From: Clostridiales bacterium
Lineage (GTDB): Bacteria > Bacillota > Clostridia > Oscillospirales > CAG-272
Assembly (NCBI GenBank): GCA_012522015.1
Contig: JAAYLD010000016.1
Location: 1 to 62,991 of the forward strand
Length of the DNA stretch: 62,991 nucleotides
Direction: 5' to 3'
Shown: positions 16,901 through 26,112 of the stretch, piece after piece
Layout of the letters: every line of letters starts with the position of its first letter
How positions within the stretch are numbered: position 1 is the stretch's first letter
The notes under the pieces: generated by a model
What the model was told of the DNA's origin: nothing
What the model saw: only the letters and a program-made list of their open reading frames with translations
Databases searched by the model: none
Position numbers and translations under genes: made by a program

Positions 16901-18846
16901 CACAATACTGTGCTGTCGACACTGACAGTCAGCGTTTGCCCGTGATTGTATGTAAACGTTATATCAGTCGTGTAAAAACCTGCTGTTAGCCCCGGCGTAA
17001 GCGTCACCTGATAGACGGAGCCGCCGCCAGACACAGTAAAATAACCGCTTGATGAATTGCAAGAGGTGACAGTAGCCGTGTCAGTGGCCTCGTTTTGAAG
17101 CGTCAAGTAAACGTATGCAGAACCGCTTTCATATCCGTAAACAACATCCGTAATCTCAGCATCATCGCAAGAAAGGACATATGATCGCCATGACTGTATG
17201 CCACCGGCGCTGTCCCAGTAATAATTAACCCCCTCGTTGATATAATACGACCCAAGAGACGGCATAAACATTATAAAAAACGTCGTCTCTGTGTATTTAT
17301 CTGCGTCACCGTCAGCATCGTATACGACTTCGTACACATACCCAGCCGACGATATAATATCTACATATAAATCAAATGTCTCACCGCCCGGATACTCGTA
17401 CACATAAGCATTATCAGAGCCTGTGAGTCTGTATTTTAACGTCTGCGAGGTGTAAACACCTCCTGCACCGCCAAGCGTCAAGAGTGCGGAAATTGAGCAT
17501 TCACCAGCGCTTATATCAAGAAAGCCTTCGTTCCCGTATAAAACATACGGATCGCCGGCAGTGCCTGTACCTGATGAAGGCGCCGTGCCATATGGCAAAG
17601 CACAGCTTTTGCCACCCCCGTATGAAACAGAAATGGAACTTACCTCAGAAGAAGGCACATCGTCATCTTGACCATCGTCAAAATCGGGTGTGATAAGCCG
17701 CGGCAGGCGCATTGAACCTGTAACTCCCGCGTCGCGTACCCACATGAAATATGACGACTGACCGGCAACCCATGAATTCAAAATATAAAGCAGTATATCA
17801 AGTGAAGTATCAGATTCTTCGAATGCACCACATGTCGATGTGTCAAAATTAAAATTGTTATTAGATAATATATAATACAGTGTCGTATCTAAAGTATAAC
17901 AGTATTTTATTGTCATCGTGCTTCCAGAATTTTTACCGGCAATGCCACCACGAAGAACAGTAACTTTATTATTGGTATATGAATAACTAACAGAACCGTA
18001 ATTATAACAATTCTCGAGCCTTCCTGAGCCCGAGCCATCAACAGAACCGGCAATTCCGCCAAGCAAGCCTTCGGAGTTACCCTTTCCTTCTCCCCGGATA
18101 TTGTCGTGGTTGTATGAATTGCGCACAATGCCGCAGGAACCTGATACAGTGCATGCTCCCGTTATTCCACCAACACGCAAAAAGCCCCTCACAGCCGCTT
18201 TGTTTGCGCAGTTGTATATTCTCCCGCCTTTGTTTTCACCGGCAATGCCACCGGTAAACTCACCACTTGTTGTGATGACAGCTTCGTTTGTGCAGCCATT
18301 TATCTCACCGGTATTGACACCTGCAATCCCTCCCGCCCGGTTGTTGGCTGATATACTTCCCTGTACCACTACATTACAGATTACACCGGAATTGTAACCG
18401 AAAAGCCCTGTGACTGCTGCCGTACTATCGGATATAAGAAGGCCTGAAACTGTTTTGCCATACCCATCAAAAGTCCCCGTGAATGAGCTCTCAAGAGAGT
18501 TGCCAATCGGCGTCCACTCACCAGACAAAACTATATTTGACATAAGACGATATGAGGCAGAGCGTGCGTCGACTTCTTTTCTCATACTGCCGTTATTGTA
18601 CGTGTATGCTACTTTATCACCGGAATTGACAGCATCACGTATATAAATGAGGTCTTCTAAACTCTTAATAATAAGCGGGTTTTCATCCGGGGTGTAGTCA
18701 TGTGACTCATCTACCACCCCAAGATAAATATCACCCGCCATATAAGCTCTATCTGCCAATAATACAAACATTGCGATGGATGTGATTGCTGTGAACGCTG
18801 CAAGCAAAAGACACACGAGTTTTCGTGTTGTAATTAATTTAGTCAT
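13960..18846 (-). CDS. Giant SLH-anchored surface protein with GLUG and MBG repeats
   Basis: About 1630 residues. The parts in order are a signal peptide, GLUG-type repeats (about 130-330: GLFGYNSGVICNVVV, GGIAGVNTGEINGCTN, GGIAGENKGGRIYNC), and a beta-sandwich region. Then come five tandem MBG/YGX-type repeats of about 110 residues, each opening with a YGE/YGV/FGV strand and closing with YDI..FTV, plus a YDG-type repeat (KVYDGTQYATVSS). An InlB-like beta-repeat and three C-terminal SLH domains (about 1440-1625) end the protein. SLH domains bind pyruvylated secondary wall polymer, so it is displayed on the cell surface, probably as an adhesin. The ATG at 18846 gives the better-spaced weak binding site; an ATG 12 bases upstream is possible. 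No enzymatic domain is seen. Confidence 0.88.
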   Translation of the reverse strand: MTKLITTRKLVCLLLAAFTAITSIAMFVLLADRAYMAGDIYLGVVDESHDYTPDENPLIIKSLEDLIYIRDAVNSGDKVAYTYNNGSMRKEVDARSASYRLMSNIVLSGEWTPIGNSLESSFTGTFDGYGKTVSGLLISDSTAAVTGLFGYNSGVICNVVVQGSISANNRAGGIAGVNTGEINGCTNEAVITTSGEFTGGIAGENKGGRIYNCANKAAVRGFLRVGGITGACTVSGSCGIVRNSYNHDNIRGEGKGNSEGLLGGIAGSVDGSGSGRLENCYNYGSVSYSYTNNKVTVLRGGIAGKNSGSTMTIKYCYTLDTTLYYILSNNNFNFDTSTCGAFEESDTSLDILLYILNSWVAGQSSYFMWVRDAGVTGSMRLPRLITPDFDDGQDDDVPSSEVSSISVSYGGGKSCALPYGTAPSSGTGTAGDPYVLYGNEGFLDISAGECSISALLTLGGAGGVYTSQTLKYRLTGSDNAYVYEYPGGETFDLYVDIISSAGYVYEVVYDADGDADKYTETTFFIMFMPSLGSYYINEGVNYYWDSAGGIQSWRSYVLSCDDAEITDVVYGYESGSAYVYLTLQNEATDTATVTSCNSSSGYFTVSGGGSVYQVTLTPGLTAGFYTTDITFTYNHGQTLTVSVDSTVLCRAIEVTADTTDGAIFSYGEVLYSSSFGFTVIKGTLAPEDVLTGAPTIVSASGDAPVYIKEGSRLVVGEYRIDRGTLSVAKGGVDVSDNYDITYKSKGFTVAPLIVTVTVDALKPEYVYGEITHKTALQPVSTGLLPDDEVAEGEVSLSCFGTGDAPEYTICGNLVPGTYKITKGNNFIIKNGGTDITSCYSFVYAGIFEVVKRAVMVTATYGADTFIFGVISSAEVPFCSFELSVEVASGGFLSGAPGLVAKDGGDVSFTSSGYLVPGEYAFRKGNTLHILESDGMGDICDVTDYYDITVKGSFTVIKRPLPLAVVSIGGRAPSNSYEYGEITSTDDVVVSLAPGYSLVSGENLAFGAQIRQVTGEGPHFSLGGYYVAGEYNTVPDTAIVSGAGGEDITFCYDVAFTGITFTVMPRQVKITAAGADVEYGVYSKSNHLYSYTAEYIGERAVAPVAALMPGDSFVGSPLIMCADGTNARYSKAGYLAAGEYAVNRGTIGIAVSGELPTAPCYDIVFIPASFNVLRKAAAVAFTASDKVYDGTQYATVSSVYIDGGTIPGDDVFVNSSGITAMYSSADAGENIIVTASGFDAARNVTGSDAENYIFTFNATSKASIVPKHIDVSDFVINTYDEIYTGQPIRKDIKTSLRIGYDYFISYENNVGPGIATVTLYGCGNYQGSVKFDFKIIDKGSISEPVVDIYHTVVITCSAGGTVYPAGKILVADRDSLAIIIMPDVGYEASKIIADGLEFPAADEFNFTRVSRDHFIYVEFIETTKERSGLANFTMTHEYTGFRDTDEDSWYGTNGYGYVRDVVSLGLMVGDGNGIFRPSDPVTIAEAIKIAAVIHNIYTSGGGVFENNKANESWYIRYVDYAIGNGIINDCDFDDYTKPCTRAQLSYILARAIDKSELVAINEGVLPPDVNGSGIYDEYILLLYQAGVLTGRDTKGTFYGDDYITRAEVAAVAVRLVLPDRRILREQINA

Positions 18847-19006
18847 TATTGTTACCATCCGTCGTTTTTATGCATAGAGCACCATATATTATTATATTTA
18901 CTATTTTACGATTTTAATATATTATTATCTATTATACAACATATTTTTACAAAATTGTCGCTATAATACGAATTAATTTTACAAACATTGTGCTGTGCGC
19001 GCCGTT

Positions 19007-19047
19007 ATAAAAAACGAAGGGCAAGGTCACCTGACCATGCCCTTTGT
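19007..19047 (-). terminator. Terminator of the potABCD operon
   Basis: On the minus strand AAAGGGCATGGTCA and TGACCTTGCCCTTCG form a long stem around a 4-base loop, followed by GTTTTTTATAA. It lies about 50 bases after the last gene of the polyamine operon. The 18859-19006 stretch beyond it is A+T-rich promoter-like DNA for the SLH gene, with no gene. Confidence 0.8.
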
Positions 19048-19096
19048 TTATAATATAATAACAGCATTTATAACGCTTAACTGGTGCAAACTATTG

Positions 19097-20320
19097 CTAT
19101 TCGTACATTGCGCGGCGCTTTTTTCTAATAATTGTCATTGTTGCAATACCTGCTATGATAGCGAGGACTACAACTGCTTCGACTATATAGATGCCTGTGC
19201 CAATGCCACCCGTTATCTTTAAATCTTCCCAAAGTGAGCTTATCAAAGCAAGCGTCTCCGGATCAAGATTTCGGAAACCATTTTTAGCAAGCTCACCTGA
19301 AAAATCAAGATCTTCAGGATAAAGAACTTCCATCGCTTCCTCGCCCATAAATTCCCGATATTCGGCGTTGTTATAAACAAGCGAGTTAGGAGACGCATAG
19401 AATATATATTTGGCGTTCTCTATGGCAATTTCCTCGGACAGCATGAAATTGATAAACAGCGCTGCAATCTCTGGATTTCGGCTCCCTTTAGGTATGCACA
19501 TCGCATCAACAAAAATATTCGTATTCTCCGGATAATAGAAGCCGAGGTTTTCGTTCGCCCTACGCATAATGAAATAGTCACCTGCATAATACGGGGCTAT
19601 TGCAGCTTCACCGGACTCCATCTTATTGAAGACCTCGTCCATTACGTAGCCCTGAATAATGCTCTTTTGAGCAAGAAGGAGATCATATGCCTCTTGCCAT
19701 TCAGCTTTATTTGTCGTATTGACGCTATATCCAAGCTTGTAATGCGCTGTCGCGAAGGCATCGCGGGAATTATTGAACTGAAGTATCTTACCTGCATACT
19801 TCTCATTCCACATGAGATCCCACCCGCCGATGTCAGCCTTGTCGACAACTTCTTTATTATATATGATACCCACGCGACCGTACGTGTACGGGACGGAATA
19901 CTCGTTCGTAGGATCATAATAAAGACCCTTGCATTTGTCGTCGATATACGAATACAAACACTCGACCCCGTACTTTTCGCAGACAGCTTCAAGGTTTAAC
20001 TTTTCAAGCAATCCTTCTGCTATCATGCGTTCAACCATATAATCTGACGGGAATATAACATCGTACTCGGCTCCCCCGCCGCTCATCTTTGCGTAAAGAT
20101 CCTCATTTGAAGGGTACGTCGTATAACGAATATCAAGTTTCTCACCGGTAAGCTCATAGTAGTATTTTTCAAAAGCTTTCTCGACATTGAGCGTACCTTC
20201 AGAACCATCGGAGATATACTCTCCCCAGTTGTAAACATAAAGAACCTTATCTGCGCCGCAACCTGCAAGGATAAGCGTAAGGAATACAGCGATGAATACA
20301 AAAGCGGCAAGCTTCTTCAT
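19097..20320 (-). CDS. potD: Spermidine/putrescine-binding lipoprotein (PotD)
   Basis: The extracellular receptor of a polyamine ABC importer. A lipoprotein signal (FLTLILAGC, acylated Cys near residue 20) precedes a type II periplasmic-binding fold with the PotD signatures VLYVYNWGEYI and VPYTYGRVGIIYNKE. Unusually a second transmembrane helix plus a basic tail (RKKRRAM) closes the protein, so it is anchored at both ends. The ATG at 20320 gives a clean signal peptide; a TTG at 20341 has the better-placed AAAGGAC site and may be the true start. It is the last gene of potABCD. Confidence 0.93.
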   Translation of the reverse strand: MKKLAAFVFIAVFLTLILAGCGADKVLYVYNWGEYISDGSEGTLNVEKAFEKYYYELTGEKLDIRYTTYPSNEDLYAKMSGGGAEYDVIFPSDYMVERMIAEGLLEKLNLEAVCEKYGVECLYSYIDDKCKGLYYDPTNEYSVPYTYGRVGIIYNKEVVDKADIGGWDLMWNEKYAGKILQFNNSRDAFATAHYKLGYSVNTTNKAEWQEAYDLLLAQKSIIQGYVMDEVFNKMESGEAAIAPYYAGDYFIMRRANENLGFYYPENTNIFVDAMCIPKGSRNPEIAALFINFMLSEEIAIENAKYIFYASPNSLVYNNAEYREFMGEEAMEVLYPEDLDFSGELAKNGFRNLDPETLALISSLWEDLKITGGIGTGIYIVEAVVVLAIIAGIATMTIIRKKRRAMYE

Positions 20321-20417
20321 AAATTTAAAACTAATTTTCAATTGTCGTGCCCGTCCTTTCAATGTTAGTAAGCTATATTTATTAAAACGCATAAAAATGC
20401 ATAAATGAACAGGTACC

Positions 20418-21299
20418 TTACCTTTGTGCCTCACTTTTGGTGCGCCTGCGCCTCATTAGTCTACTAACTTGTCTTTCCAATTTAATTTCAGCGTTAGCTT
20501 TCATGCGTTCAGCGCGTTCACTGCGAGCTTCCATAAAGTTGTAAAGGAATAGAAGTATGAGAACTGTCGCGAATATCATGGTTGAAAGCGCGTATATGTC
20601 GGGTTTGACGCTCTTTTTTATCATTGAGTATATGTGTATCGTAAGAGTTTCAAAGCTTGCGCCACTTGTGAAATTGCTTATTACAAAGTCGTCAAACGAA
20701 AGCGTAAATGCCATGATGAATCCCGTTATTATCCCGGGAGCTATGCACGGAAGCTCAACGCGGAAAAAAGATTGAATCGGCGTGCAGCCAAGGTCTTGAG
20801 CAGCTTCAGGGATGTGTTTGCTCATTTGCTTTAGCTTTGGCAGAACAGATAGTATGACGTACGGCAGGTTAAATGTGATGTGCGCGATTAAAAGTGTTGT
20901 GAACCCGAGGTATTGACTTAATCTGAGAAGCCTGCCTGCAAATACAAAGAGCAGCATCAGCGATATACCTGTCACTATGTCGGGGTTCATCATAGGGATA
21001 TTCGTCACTATCATGACAGAGCGGCGAAGCCATCTTGTCCTCATCCGGTCTATACCGACGGCAGCCATCGTTCCGATTACTGTAGAAATAATCGCTGCAG
21101 AAATTGACAGGATAACAGTATTGCGCAGCGCGTCGAGCGTAGCCGAGTCACGGAACAGCTCACGGTACCATCTGAGGGAAAAACCTATGAACTGAGTCGT
21201 TGATTCTCCCGCATTAAACGATATCAAAAGCATTACAGCAATCGGTGCATATAAAAATGCGAAAATTAGTATGAGGTAAATGCGTGAGAGTATTTTCAT
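20418..21299 (-). CDS. potC: Polyamine ABC transporter permease PotC
   Basis: A 293-residue inner-membrane permease with six hydrophobic helices and the EAA loop (PEAAQDLGCTPIQSFFRVELP) that docks on the ATPase. The overlap of 4 bases with potB and the operon order A-B-C-D identify it as PotC. The C-terminal 40 residues are unusually long, charged and Arg-rich. Confidence 0.93.
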   Translation of the reverse strand: MKILSRIYLILIFAFLYAPIAVMLLISFNAGESTTQFIGFSLRWYRELFRDSATLDALRNTVILSISAAIISTVIGTMAAVGIDRMRTRWLRRSVMIVTNIPMMNPDIVTGISLMLLFVFAGRLLRLSQYLGFTTLLIAHITFNLPYVILSVLPKLKQMSKHIPEAAQDLGCTPIQSFFRVELPCIAPGIITGFIMAFTLSFDDFVISNFTSGASFETLTIHIYSMIKKSVKPDIYALSTMIFATVLILLFLYNFMEARSERAERMKANAEIKLERQVSRLMRRRRTKSEAQR

Positions 21300-22138
21300 A
21301 GCATCGGCCTCCCCTTCGTGTCCTCAGTGTCCGTATAGCGATTCATAATCGCCATCGAAATGAGGATTATTATCATGAGAATCAGCGAAAGTGAAGCACC
21401 GACGTTGTAGTTTATAGAAGTTCCTGTGAAATAGCCTTCTATCGTATCACCAATAAGCCGGAATGTTCCGCCACCGAGCTTTTGTGAAATAAAGAATGTA
21501 CTAATCGACGGTACAAACACCATTGTTATGCCAGATATAACACCGGAAACGCTCAGCGGCATTATAACCTTTGTCAGTATTTTAAATGAGTTGCATCCAA
21601 GGTCGGCTGCAGCCTCAATCAGCTGTTCATCAAGACCTGCCATAACCGAATAAATCGGCAATATCATATAAGGTAAAAAGCAGAAAACCATACCGACAAC
21701 GACAGCGCCCGGCGTGTTTATCATGTGTATGGGATGCAGGCCGATTTTTCTAAGAATCGTATTAATAACACCGGTATCTTCAAGCAGTGTCATCCACGAA
21801 TACGTTGTTATGAGGAAGTTCATCCAAAGCGGCAATATTGTGAGAAGGATGAATACTTTTTGCCAGCGTTCGCGCATACGTGAAAAAATATACGCAAGCG
21901 GATACGCGATTATAAGGCAGATAAACGTTGCTATGACAGCTAAGGTCAAAGAATTTAAAAATATTACAATATATTTTTCGTTAAATATTGATTTTATGTT
22001 ATCAAGAGTAAAATTCCCCTCAGAATCAGTAAACGAATAATAAACAACGAAAATGAGCGGAGCAATGATGAAAAGTACGCTCCAAACGATGTGAGGCGCA
22101 GCTGCCGCACACTGTAAGAAACTACGTTTTCCGTTCAC
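21296..22138 (-). CDS. potB: Polyamine ABC transporter permease PotB
   Basis: A 280-residue permease with six transmembrane helices. The EAA loop ([20 protein letters not shown]) is present near residue 190. It overlaps potA by 4 bases upstream and potC by 4 bases downstream, so translation of the set is coupled. With PotC it forms the channel for spermidine or putrescine uptake. Confidence 0.93.
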   Translation of the reverse strand: MNGKRSFLQCAAAAPHIVWSVLFIIAPLIFVVYYSFTDSEGNFTLDNIKSIFNEKYIVIFLNSLTLAVIATFICLIIAYPLAYIFSRMRERWQKVFILLTILPLWMNFLITTYSWMTLLEDTGVINTILRKIGLHPIHMINTPGAVVVGMVFCFLPYMILPIYSVMAGLDEQLIEAAADLGCNSFKILTKVIMPLSVSGVISGITMVFVPSISTFFISQKLGGGTFRLIGDTIEGYFTGTSINYNVGASLSLILMIIILISMAIMNRYTDTEDTKGRPML

Positions 22139-23304
22139 AGCCCTTCCTCCTTAAGCTTATAAGTGACTTCTTCATCATCACTGTCCTCATCTTCCTCAAT
22201 ATTTTCCGAGAGAAGATCAAGCTCTACGCTGTAGGAAGAGTAGTCGCCAAACATACCGGAATACTCTGATTTTTTCATTACATGAATGGCTTCAGGTTCA
22301 ATATATATTCCGATTTCAGCATCAGGCGCGACATAATCTGTCGTCTGTATCATCCATTTAAAACCTGCGATGTCTACAATTACTTCATAATGAACGCCTT
22401 TGAACGTCACAGTTGTGACATGTCCTGTAAGCATGCCGCGCTCAACGGGAACAACATCGACGTCCTCCGGACGTATAACAACGTCAACAGACTCGTTTGG
22501 TGCGAAACCAGTGTCCACACATTCGAAGCGGTGACCAGCAAAAGCGACACACCTGTCGGCAATCATTAAGCCGTCAATAATATTCGACTCGCCTATAAAA
22601 TCGGCGACATATGCGTTCATAGGCTCGTTATATATGTCGATGGGAGTACCAATCTGCATTATCTTGCCGGCATTCATGACGACGACAGTGTCTGACATTG
22701 AAAGCGCTTCTTCCTGGTCATGGGTGACATAAATGAACGTTATCCCGGTCTTGTGCTGCATATTCTTCAGCTCGTTCTGCATATCTTTGCGAAGCTTCAG
22801 ATCGAGCGCACCAAGAGGCTCATCCAATAGCAGCACTCGGGGATTATTAATAAGCGCACGGGCAATAGCAACACGCTGCTGTTGTCCTCCTGAAAGCGTC
22901 GTTACGCTACGCCGCTCAAAACCGCGGAGGTTTACAAGTGCGAGCATTTCCTTGACACGTGCAGATATTTCTCTCTCCGGAACTTTCGCTATTCTTAACC
23001 CGAAAGCTATGTTCTCATAAACATTTAAGTGCGGAAATAGAGCGTATTTTTGAAATACGGTATTAACATGCCTCTTGTACGGAGGCACATCATTAATTCT
23101 CTTACCATCAAAAAATACATCACCTGCGTCCGGAGTCTCAAAACCGGCTATAATACGCAGTGTCGTAGTCTTTCCACATCCGGATGGTCCCAAAAGTGTA
23201 ATGAACTCGTTATCATAAATATCGAGATCAATATTATCAAGAACCAGCTCCCCATCGAAAGACTTAGTAATGCCCCTCAGTTCAATTATTTTCTTTCCGT
23301 TCAT
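22135..23304 (-). CDS. potA: Polyamine ABC transporter ATPase PotA
   Basis: A 389-residue ABC ATPase energising polyamine uptake. Walker A is GPSGCGKTT, the signature is [15 protein letters not shown], Walker B is [12 protein letters not shown], and the switch His lies in [11 protein letters not shown]-terminal TOBE-type regulatory domain follows (about 235-360), with an acidic tail rich in Glu/Asp. It is the first gene of the operon; only a weak AAAAGAA ribosome site precedes the ATG. An unusually long leader lies upstream. Confidence 0.95.
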   Translation of the reverse strand: MNGKKIIELRGITKSFDGELVLDNIDLDIYDNEFITLLGPSGCGKTTTLRIIAGFETPDAGDVFFDGKRINDVPPYKRHVNTVFQKYALFPHLNVYENIAFGLRIAKVPEREISARVKEMLALVNLRGFERRSVTTLSGGQQQRVAIARALINNPRVLLLDEPLGALDLKLRKDMQNELKNMQHKTGITFIYVTHDQEEALSMSDTVVVMNAGKIMQIGTPIDIYNEPMNAYVADFIGESNIIDGLMIADRCVAFAGHRFECVDTGFAPNESVDVVIRPEDVDVVPVERGMLTGHVTTVTFKGVHYEVIVDIAGFKWMIQTTDYVAPDAEIGIYIEPEAIHVMKKSEYSGMFGDYSSYSVELDLLSENIEEDEDSDDEEVTYKLKEEGL

Positions 23305-23560
23305 TTCTTTTGTCTTTTACCCGTCGCTTCTTCCGCCGCGTTGCCGAAGCGGAAACTCTCCCTTCGTTATTTGTTATTGCAATTATCTTTGTTTTTTTGC
23401 ACCAGCCCTGCTTTAAATTGATGACATTAAAAAAAATCCACCCCTCAAAACGAGAAAAAGCCGCGCGCAAGTCCCTTACAGCGGCCCTTATAGGGCGGGT
23501 TTTTTATTCAATTTTTAACGACAACATTTTAACAAATATATACGCTCTATGCAAGTTATT
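23305..23560 (-). promoter_or_regulatory. Promoter and structured leader of potABCD
   Basis: On the minus strand TTGCAT (23549-23554) and TAAAAT (23526-23531) with a 17-base spacer form a good sigma-A promoter. The roughly 200-base leader that follows contains a small CCC..GGG hairpin, then a GCCGC..GCGGC stem ending in TTTTTCTCG (about 23455-23485) that looks like an early terminator. A TTCCGC..GCGGAA stem lies nearer to potA. This layout suggests attenuation. No known riboswitch consensus was recognised. The stretch 23561-23666 is plain A+T-rich DNA. Confidence 0.5.
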
Positions 23561-23666
23561 TTTATTTTTTCTTTTATATCATTTTTAACGAATTTATACT
23601 CGATTTTTCGTAATTTTTCACAATTTTAATATCAACAACTCTTTAATGATTAATATAATACTACTT

Positions 23667-24197
23667 TTATACCCCTTTCATGTCTTCAGCAGCGTAGCGT
23701 GTAATTAAATAAACAGCAGCAAAAAGCATAGGCAAACTCCCGCCTGACTTAACATTAATGTAAACAGCGGCAAGCCAAAATAGAAATAATACTACCCCGC
23801 ATATTACACGAGTTATGCGCGCAGCGCGCGCGTCCGCGTCCGCTCCGCTAATAGATAAGGCAAGTATGTAAAAAAGAACGCCGCCGCCATCAAGCCCATA
23901 CATAGGTAAAAGATTGAAGAAGGCAAGACCTATGTTTACAGCGAAAAAATATGCCTTTGTACCGCAGAATAAAGCTGTTACAGCTGCAGCTAACAAATTA
24001 GCCGCCGCACCTGCAAGGAGTATGATAGCGCTTTTACTGTATGGAACACTGCCTGCCTCATAGTCAATCAAAAATCCCGCAGGAAGTATGCGTATCCGCC
24101 GCAGCTCCACGCCAAAGACAAGCGCTGCTGATATATGGCCAGCTTCATGTACCACAACTGCGGCCGCGAGCGCAGGAAGATATGCTGGTAAAGACAT
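23667..24197 (-). CDS. M50-family intramembrane metalloprotease (SpoIVFB-like)
   Basis: A 176-residue multispanning protein with VVHEAGH (HExxH zinc site) in the first helix and NLLPMYGLDGGG (the LDG zinc ligand motif) in the third. This is the site-2 protease layout. In Bacillus SpoIVFB cleaves pro-sigma-K; whether this one does cannot be told here, and the usual regulators SpoIVFA/BofA are not recognised beside it. The ATG at 24197 follows TGAGGTG and overlaps the end of the upstream gene by 12 bases, favouring it over a longer frame. Confidence 0.88.
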   Translation of the reverse strand: MSLPAYLPALAAAVVVHEAGHISAALVFGVELRRIRILPAGFLIDYEAGSVPYSKSAIILLAGAAANLLAAAVTALFCGTKAYFFAVNIGLAFFNLLPMYGLDGGGVLFYILALSISGADADARAARITRVICGVVLFLFWLAAVYINVKSGGSLPMLFAAVYLITRYAAEDMKGV

Positions 24198-24207
24198 AAA
24201 AAGCACC

Positions 24208-24687
24208 TCACGGCAAAAACCCATCGCTTGTGCCATTTATGCTTTGCATATATTCTTCAATGTAAATGTGCGCAAGCTCCGCTATACGGGCTGCTGACTC
24301 CGCTTTAAAAACCGAGCTTTCATCGGGCGCAAGAGAACTGACATAATCATCATAATAATCGTCAATTATGACATCAGTTTCATCTATGCCGTCGACACCG
24401 CCTGACATGGCATAAACAGCGCCGTTATCATCCCCTACCGATGCCGGCTCATCAACAAAATGATAAATGCCCGACACATCGGCTGCGCTGCCGGCAAGAT
24501 CAGTCAACGTACCCGCTACATATGAAATAAGCACTGTCAGCATCATAAGAAGCGCTGTTGTGGCAAACGACGCGTTGTTATTATGCTCTTTATGCTTTGC
24601 GTCAAAATTTGTTTTACTTTTATCGCCTGCATTTATCCTGCCCTTGCTTTTTGTACGTGAACTGAACCCGTAATTATATGTGCTCAT
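24208..24687 (-). CDS. Small membrane protein upstream of the M50 protease
   Basis: A 159-residue protein of unknown family. The first 40 residues are polar and basic, one transmembrane helix lies at about 43-66 (TALLMMLTVLISYVAGTL), and the remainder is an acidic extracytoplasmic tail rich in Asp. Its stop overlaps the M50 protease start. The topology (short cytoplasmic part, one helix, outer domain) is that of a candidate substrate or regulator for the protease (inference). It has no detectable SpoIVFA zinc-protease or LysM motif. Confidence 0.65.
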   Translation of the reverse strand: MSTYNYGFSSRTKSKGRINAGDKSKTNFDAKHKEHNNNASFATTALLMMLTVLISYVAGTLTDLAGSAADVSGIYHFVDEPASVGDDNGAVYAMSGGVDGIDETDVIIDDYYDDYVSSLAPDESSVFKAESAARIAELAHIYIEEYMQSINGTSDGFLP

Positions 24688-24756
24688 TATATGCTCCCCA
24701 GTTAATATAATAGTTCACATACGATTAATATTGCAAAAGTGTGGCTTTTATGACGA

Positions 24757-24797
24757 GAAAGATGCGGCGCATCGTTTTAATGCGCCGCATCTTTTGA
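24757..24797. terminator. Hairpin terminator after the Gfo/Idh/MocA gene
   Basis: GATGCGGCGCAT (24761-24772) and TGCGCCGCATC (24781-24791) form a near-perfect 11-bp GC-rich stem with an 8-base loop, flanked by A and T runs. It lies just past the oxidoreductase stop on the minus strand. Confidence 0.75.
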
Positions 24798-24806
24798 TTT
24801 ATATAA

Positions 24807-25985
24807 TTAGTTATTGTATGTACCCGACAAATCAGCAACTTCGGCCGTCGGCGAAACTTCCTTATGTCTTGATGTTTTAACCCTTTCCATAAGGTATGCG
24901 TAGAATTCATCGCCATCAATCGGAAGTTCAACCCAGTCGTCCTTCCATGTAGAAAGCATCATAGCGTTTGAGATTGAAAGCCCGCGTATCCCCTCCTCGC
25001 CGGGAGCGATAAGCGGTGTTCCCTTGAGTATGTGGTCTGTGAAGTTGCGGCAAATTTCAGTGTGAGCGCCGCCAAACCCTTCGACCTGAACATCGATAAC
25101 CTCAAATGGTATGCGTCCGAAGCCTTCCTTTGTCGTCGCATTGTATTCGCGCTCGTCAACAGATAAGCGGTAGAACTTGAGCGTTCTTCCCTCGCGAACG
25201 AGCTTGCCGCGCGAACCGGATATCTCAAGCCTGTTCGTGCCAGGATATTCGCCCGTCGTCGTGATGAATACGCCTGTCGCCCCGTTCGGGTATTCAGCGT
25301 ACGCAGTTACGTCGTCCTCAACCTCGATATCGTGGTATTTACCAAAATGGCAGAACGCACGTATGCGGCTGGGCATGCCAAATATCCACTGCCAGAGGTC
25401 AAGATTATGCGGGCACTGGTTGAGCAGCACACCACCGCCTTCACCTGCCCATGTAGCGCGCCACCCGCCGCTATCATAATAGGCCTGAGTGCGGTACCAG
25501 TCTGTTATTATCCAGATGCAGCGTTTGAGCTCACCAAGCTCTCCGTTCACGACCATTTCGCGCATCTTCTGATAATACTTATCCGTGCGCTGGTTGAACA
25601 TAAGTCCGAAAGCGCAACCGCTTTCCTTCGCTGCTTTGATGAATTCTTGGACGTTTTTCGTATAAACGCCGATAGGCTTCTCACAAAGGACGTTAATCTT
25701 ACGCTTGAACGCTTCAATTCCGTAAATCGGGTGATGATAATGAGGTACCGCTATTAAAATTGCGTCAATGTCACCCGAATCGAGCATCTTTATGCAGTCG
25801 TCATATGCATTCGGCTGTTTTACTCCCTTTTCAGCACAGTAGGATTTTACCCACTCAAGCCGAGCAGGATTGATGTCGCAAACAGCAGTAAGTACGGCTC
25901 CCGGAACTTTGCCATCAACAAAGCGGCGGACGTGTGCCGTACCCATATTACCAATTCCGACGATACCGAACCTAACCTGTTCCAT
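24807..25985 (-). CDS. Gfo/Idh/MocA-family NAD(P)-dependent oxidoreductase
   Basis: A 392-residue dehydrogenase, probably acting on a sugar, inositol or related polyol. Residues 1-125 are a Rossmann fold with GIGNMGTAHV, and the family motif CEKPIGVYTKN contains the conserved Lys. The second half is the alpha/beta C-terminal domain, with NQCPHNLDLWQWIFG bearing the catalytic His/Asp region. It is monocistronic, with its own terminator, so the context does not reveal the substrate. Confidence 0.9.
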   Translation of the reverse strand: MEQVRFGIVGIGNMGTAHVRRFVDGKVPGAVLTAVCDINPARLEWVKSYCAEKGVKQPNAYDDCIKMLDSGDIDAILIAVPHYHHPIYGIEAFKRKINVLCEKPIGVYTKNVQEFIKAAKESGCAFGLMFNQRTDKYYQKMREMVVNGELGELKRCIWIITDWYRTQAYYDSGGWRATWAGEGGGVLLNQCPHNLDLWQWIFGMPSRIRAFCHFGKYHDIEVEDDVTAYAEYPNGATGVFITTTGEYPGTNRLEISGSRGKLVREGRTLKFYRLSVDEREYNATTKEGFGRIPFEVIDVQVEGFGGAHTEICRNFTDHILKGTPLIAPGEEGIRGLSISNAMMLSTWKDDWVELPIDGDEFYAYLMERVKTSRHKEVSPTAEVADLSGTYNN

Positions 25986-26062
25986 CGTATACCGTTCCTT
26001 TCGTTCCTTCGCGCCGTTGTGCCGGTAAAACCTGCATCAGGCGCCATATATATTATTATAAC

Positions 26063-26103
26063 GCAATATTGCTCCGCAATCAACTTATGCGGAGCAATAT
26101 TGC
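26063..26103. terminator. Terminator of the hydrogenase operon
   Basis: GCAATATTGCTCCGCA and TGCGGAGCAATATTGC form a perfect 16-bp inverted repeat with a 9-base spacer, 10 bases after the hydA stop on the minus strand. A T-rich stretch follows on that strand. Confidence 0.75.
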
Positions 26104-26112
26104 AGTGTAGTT

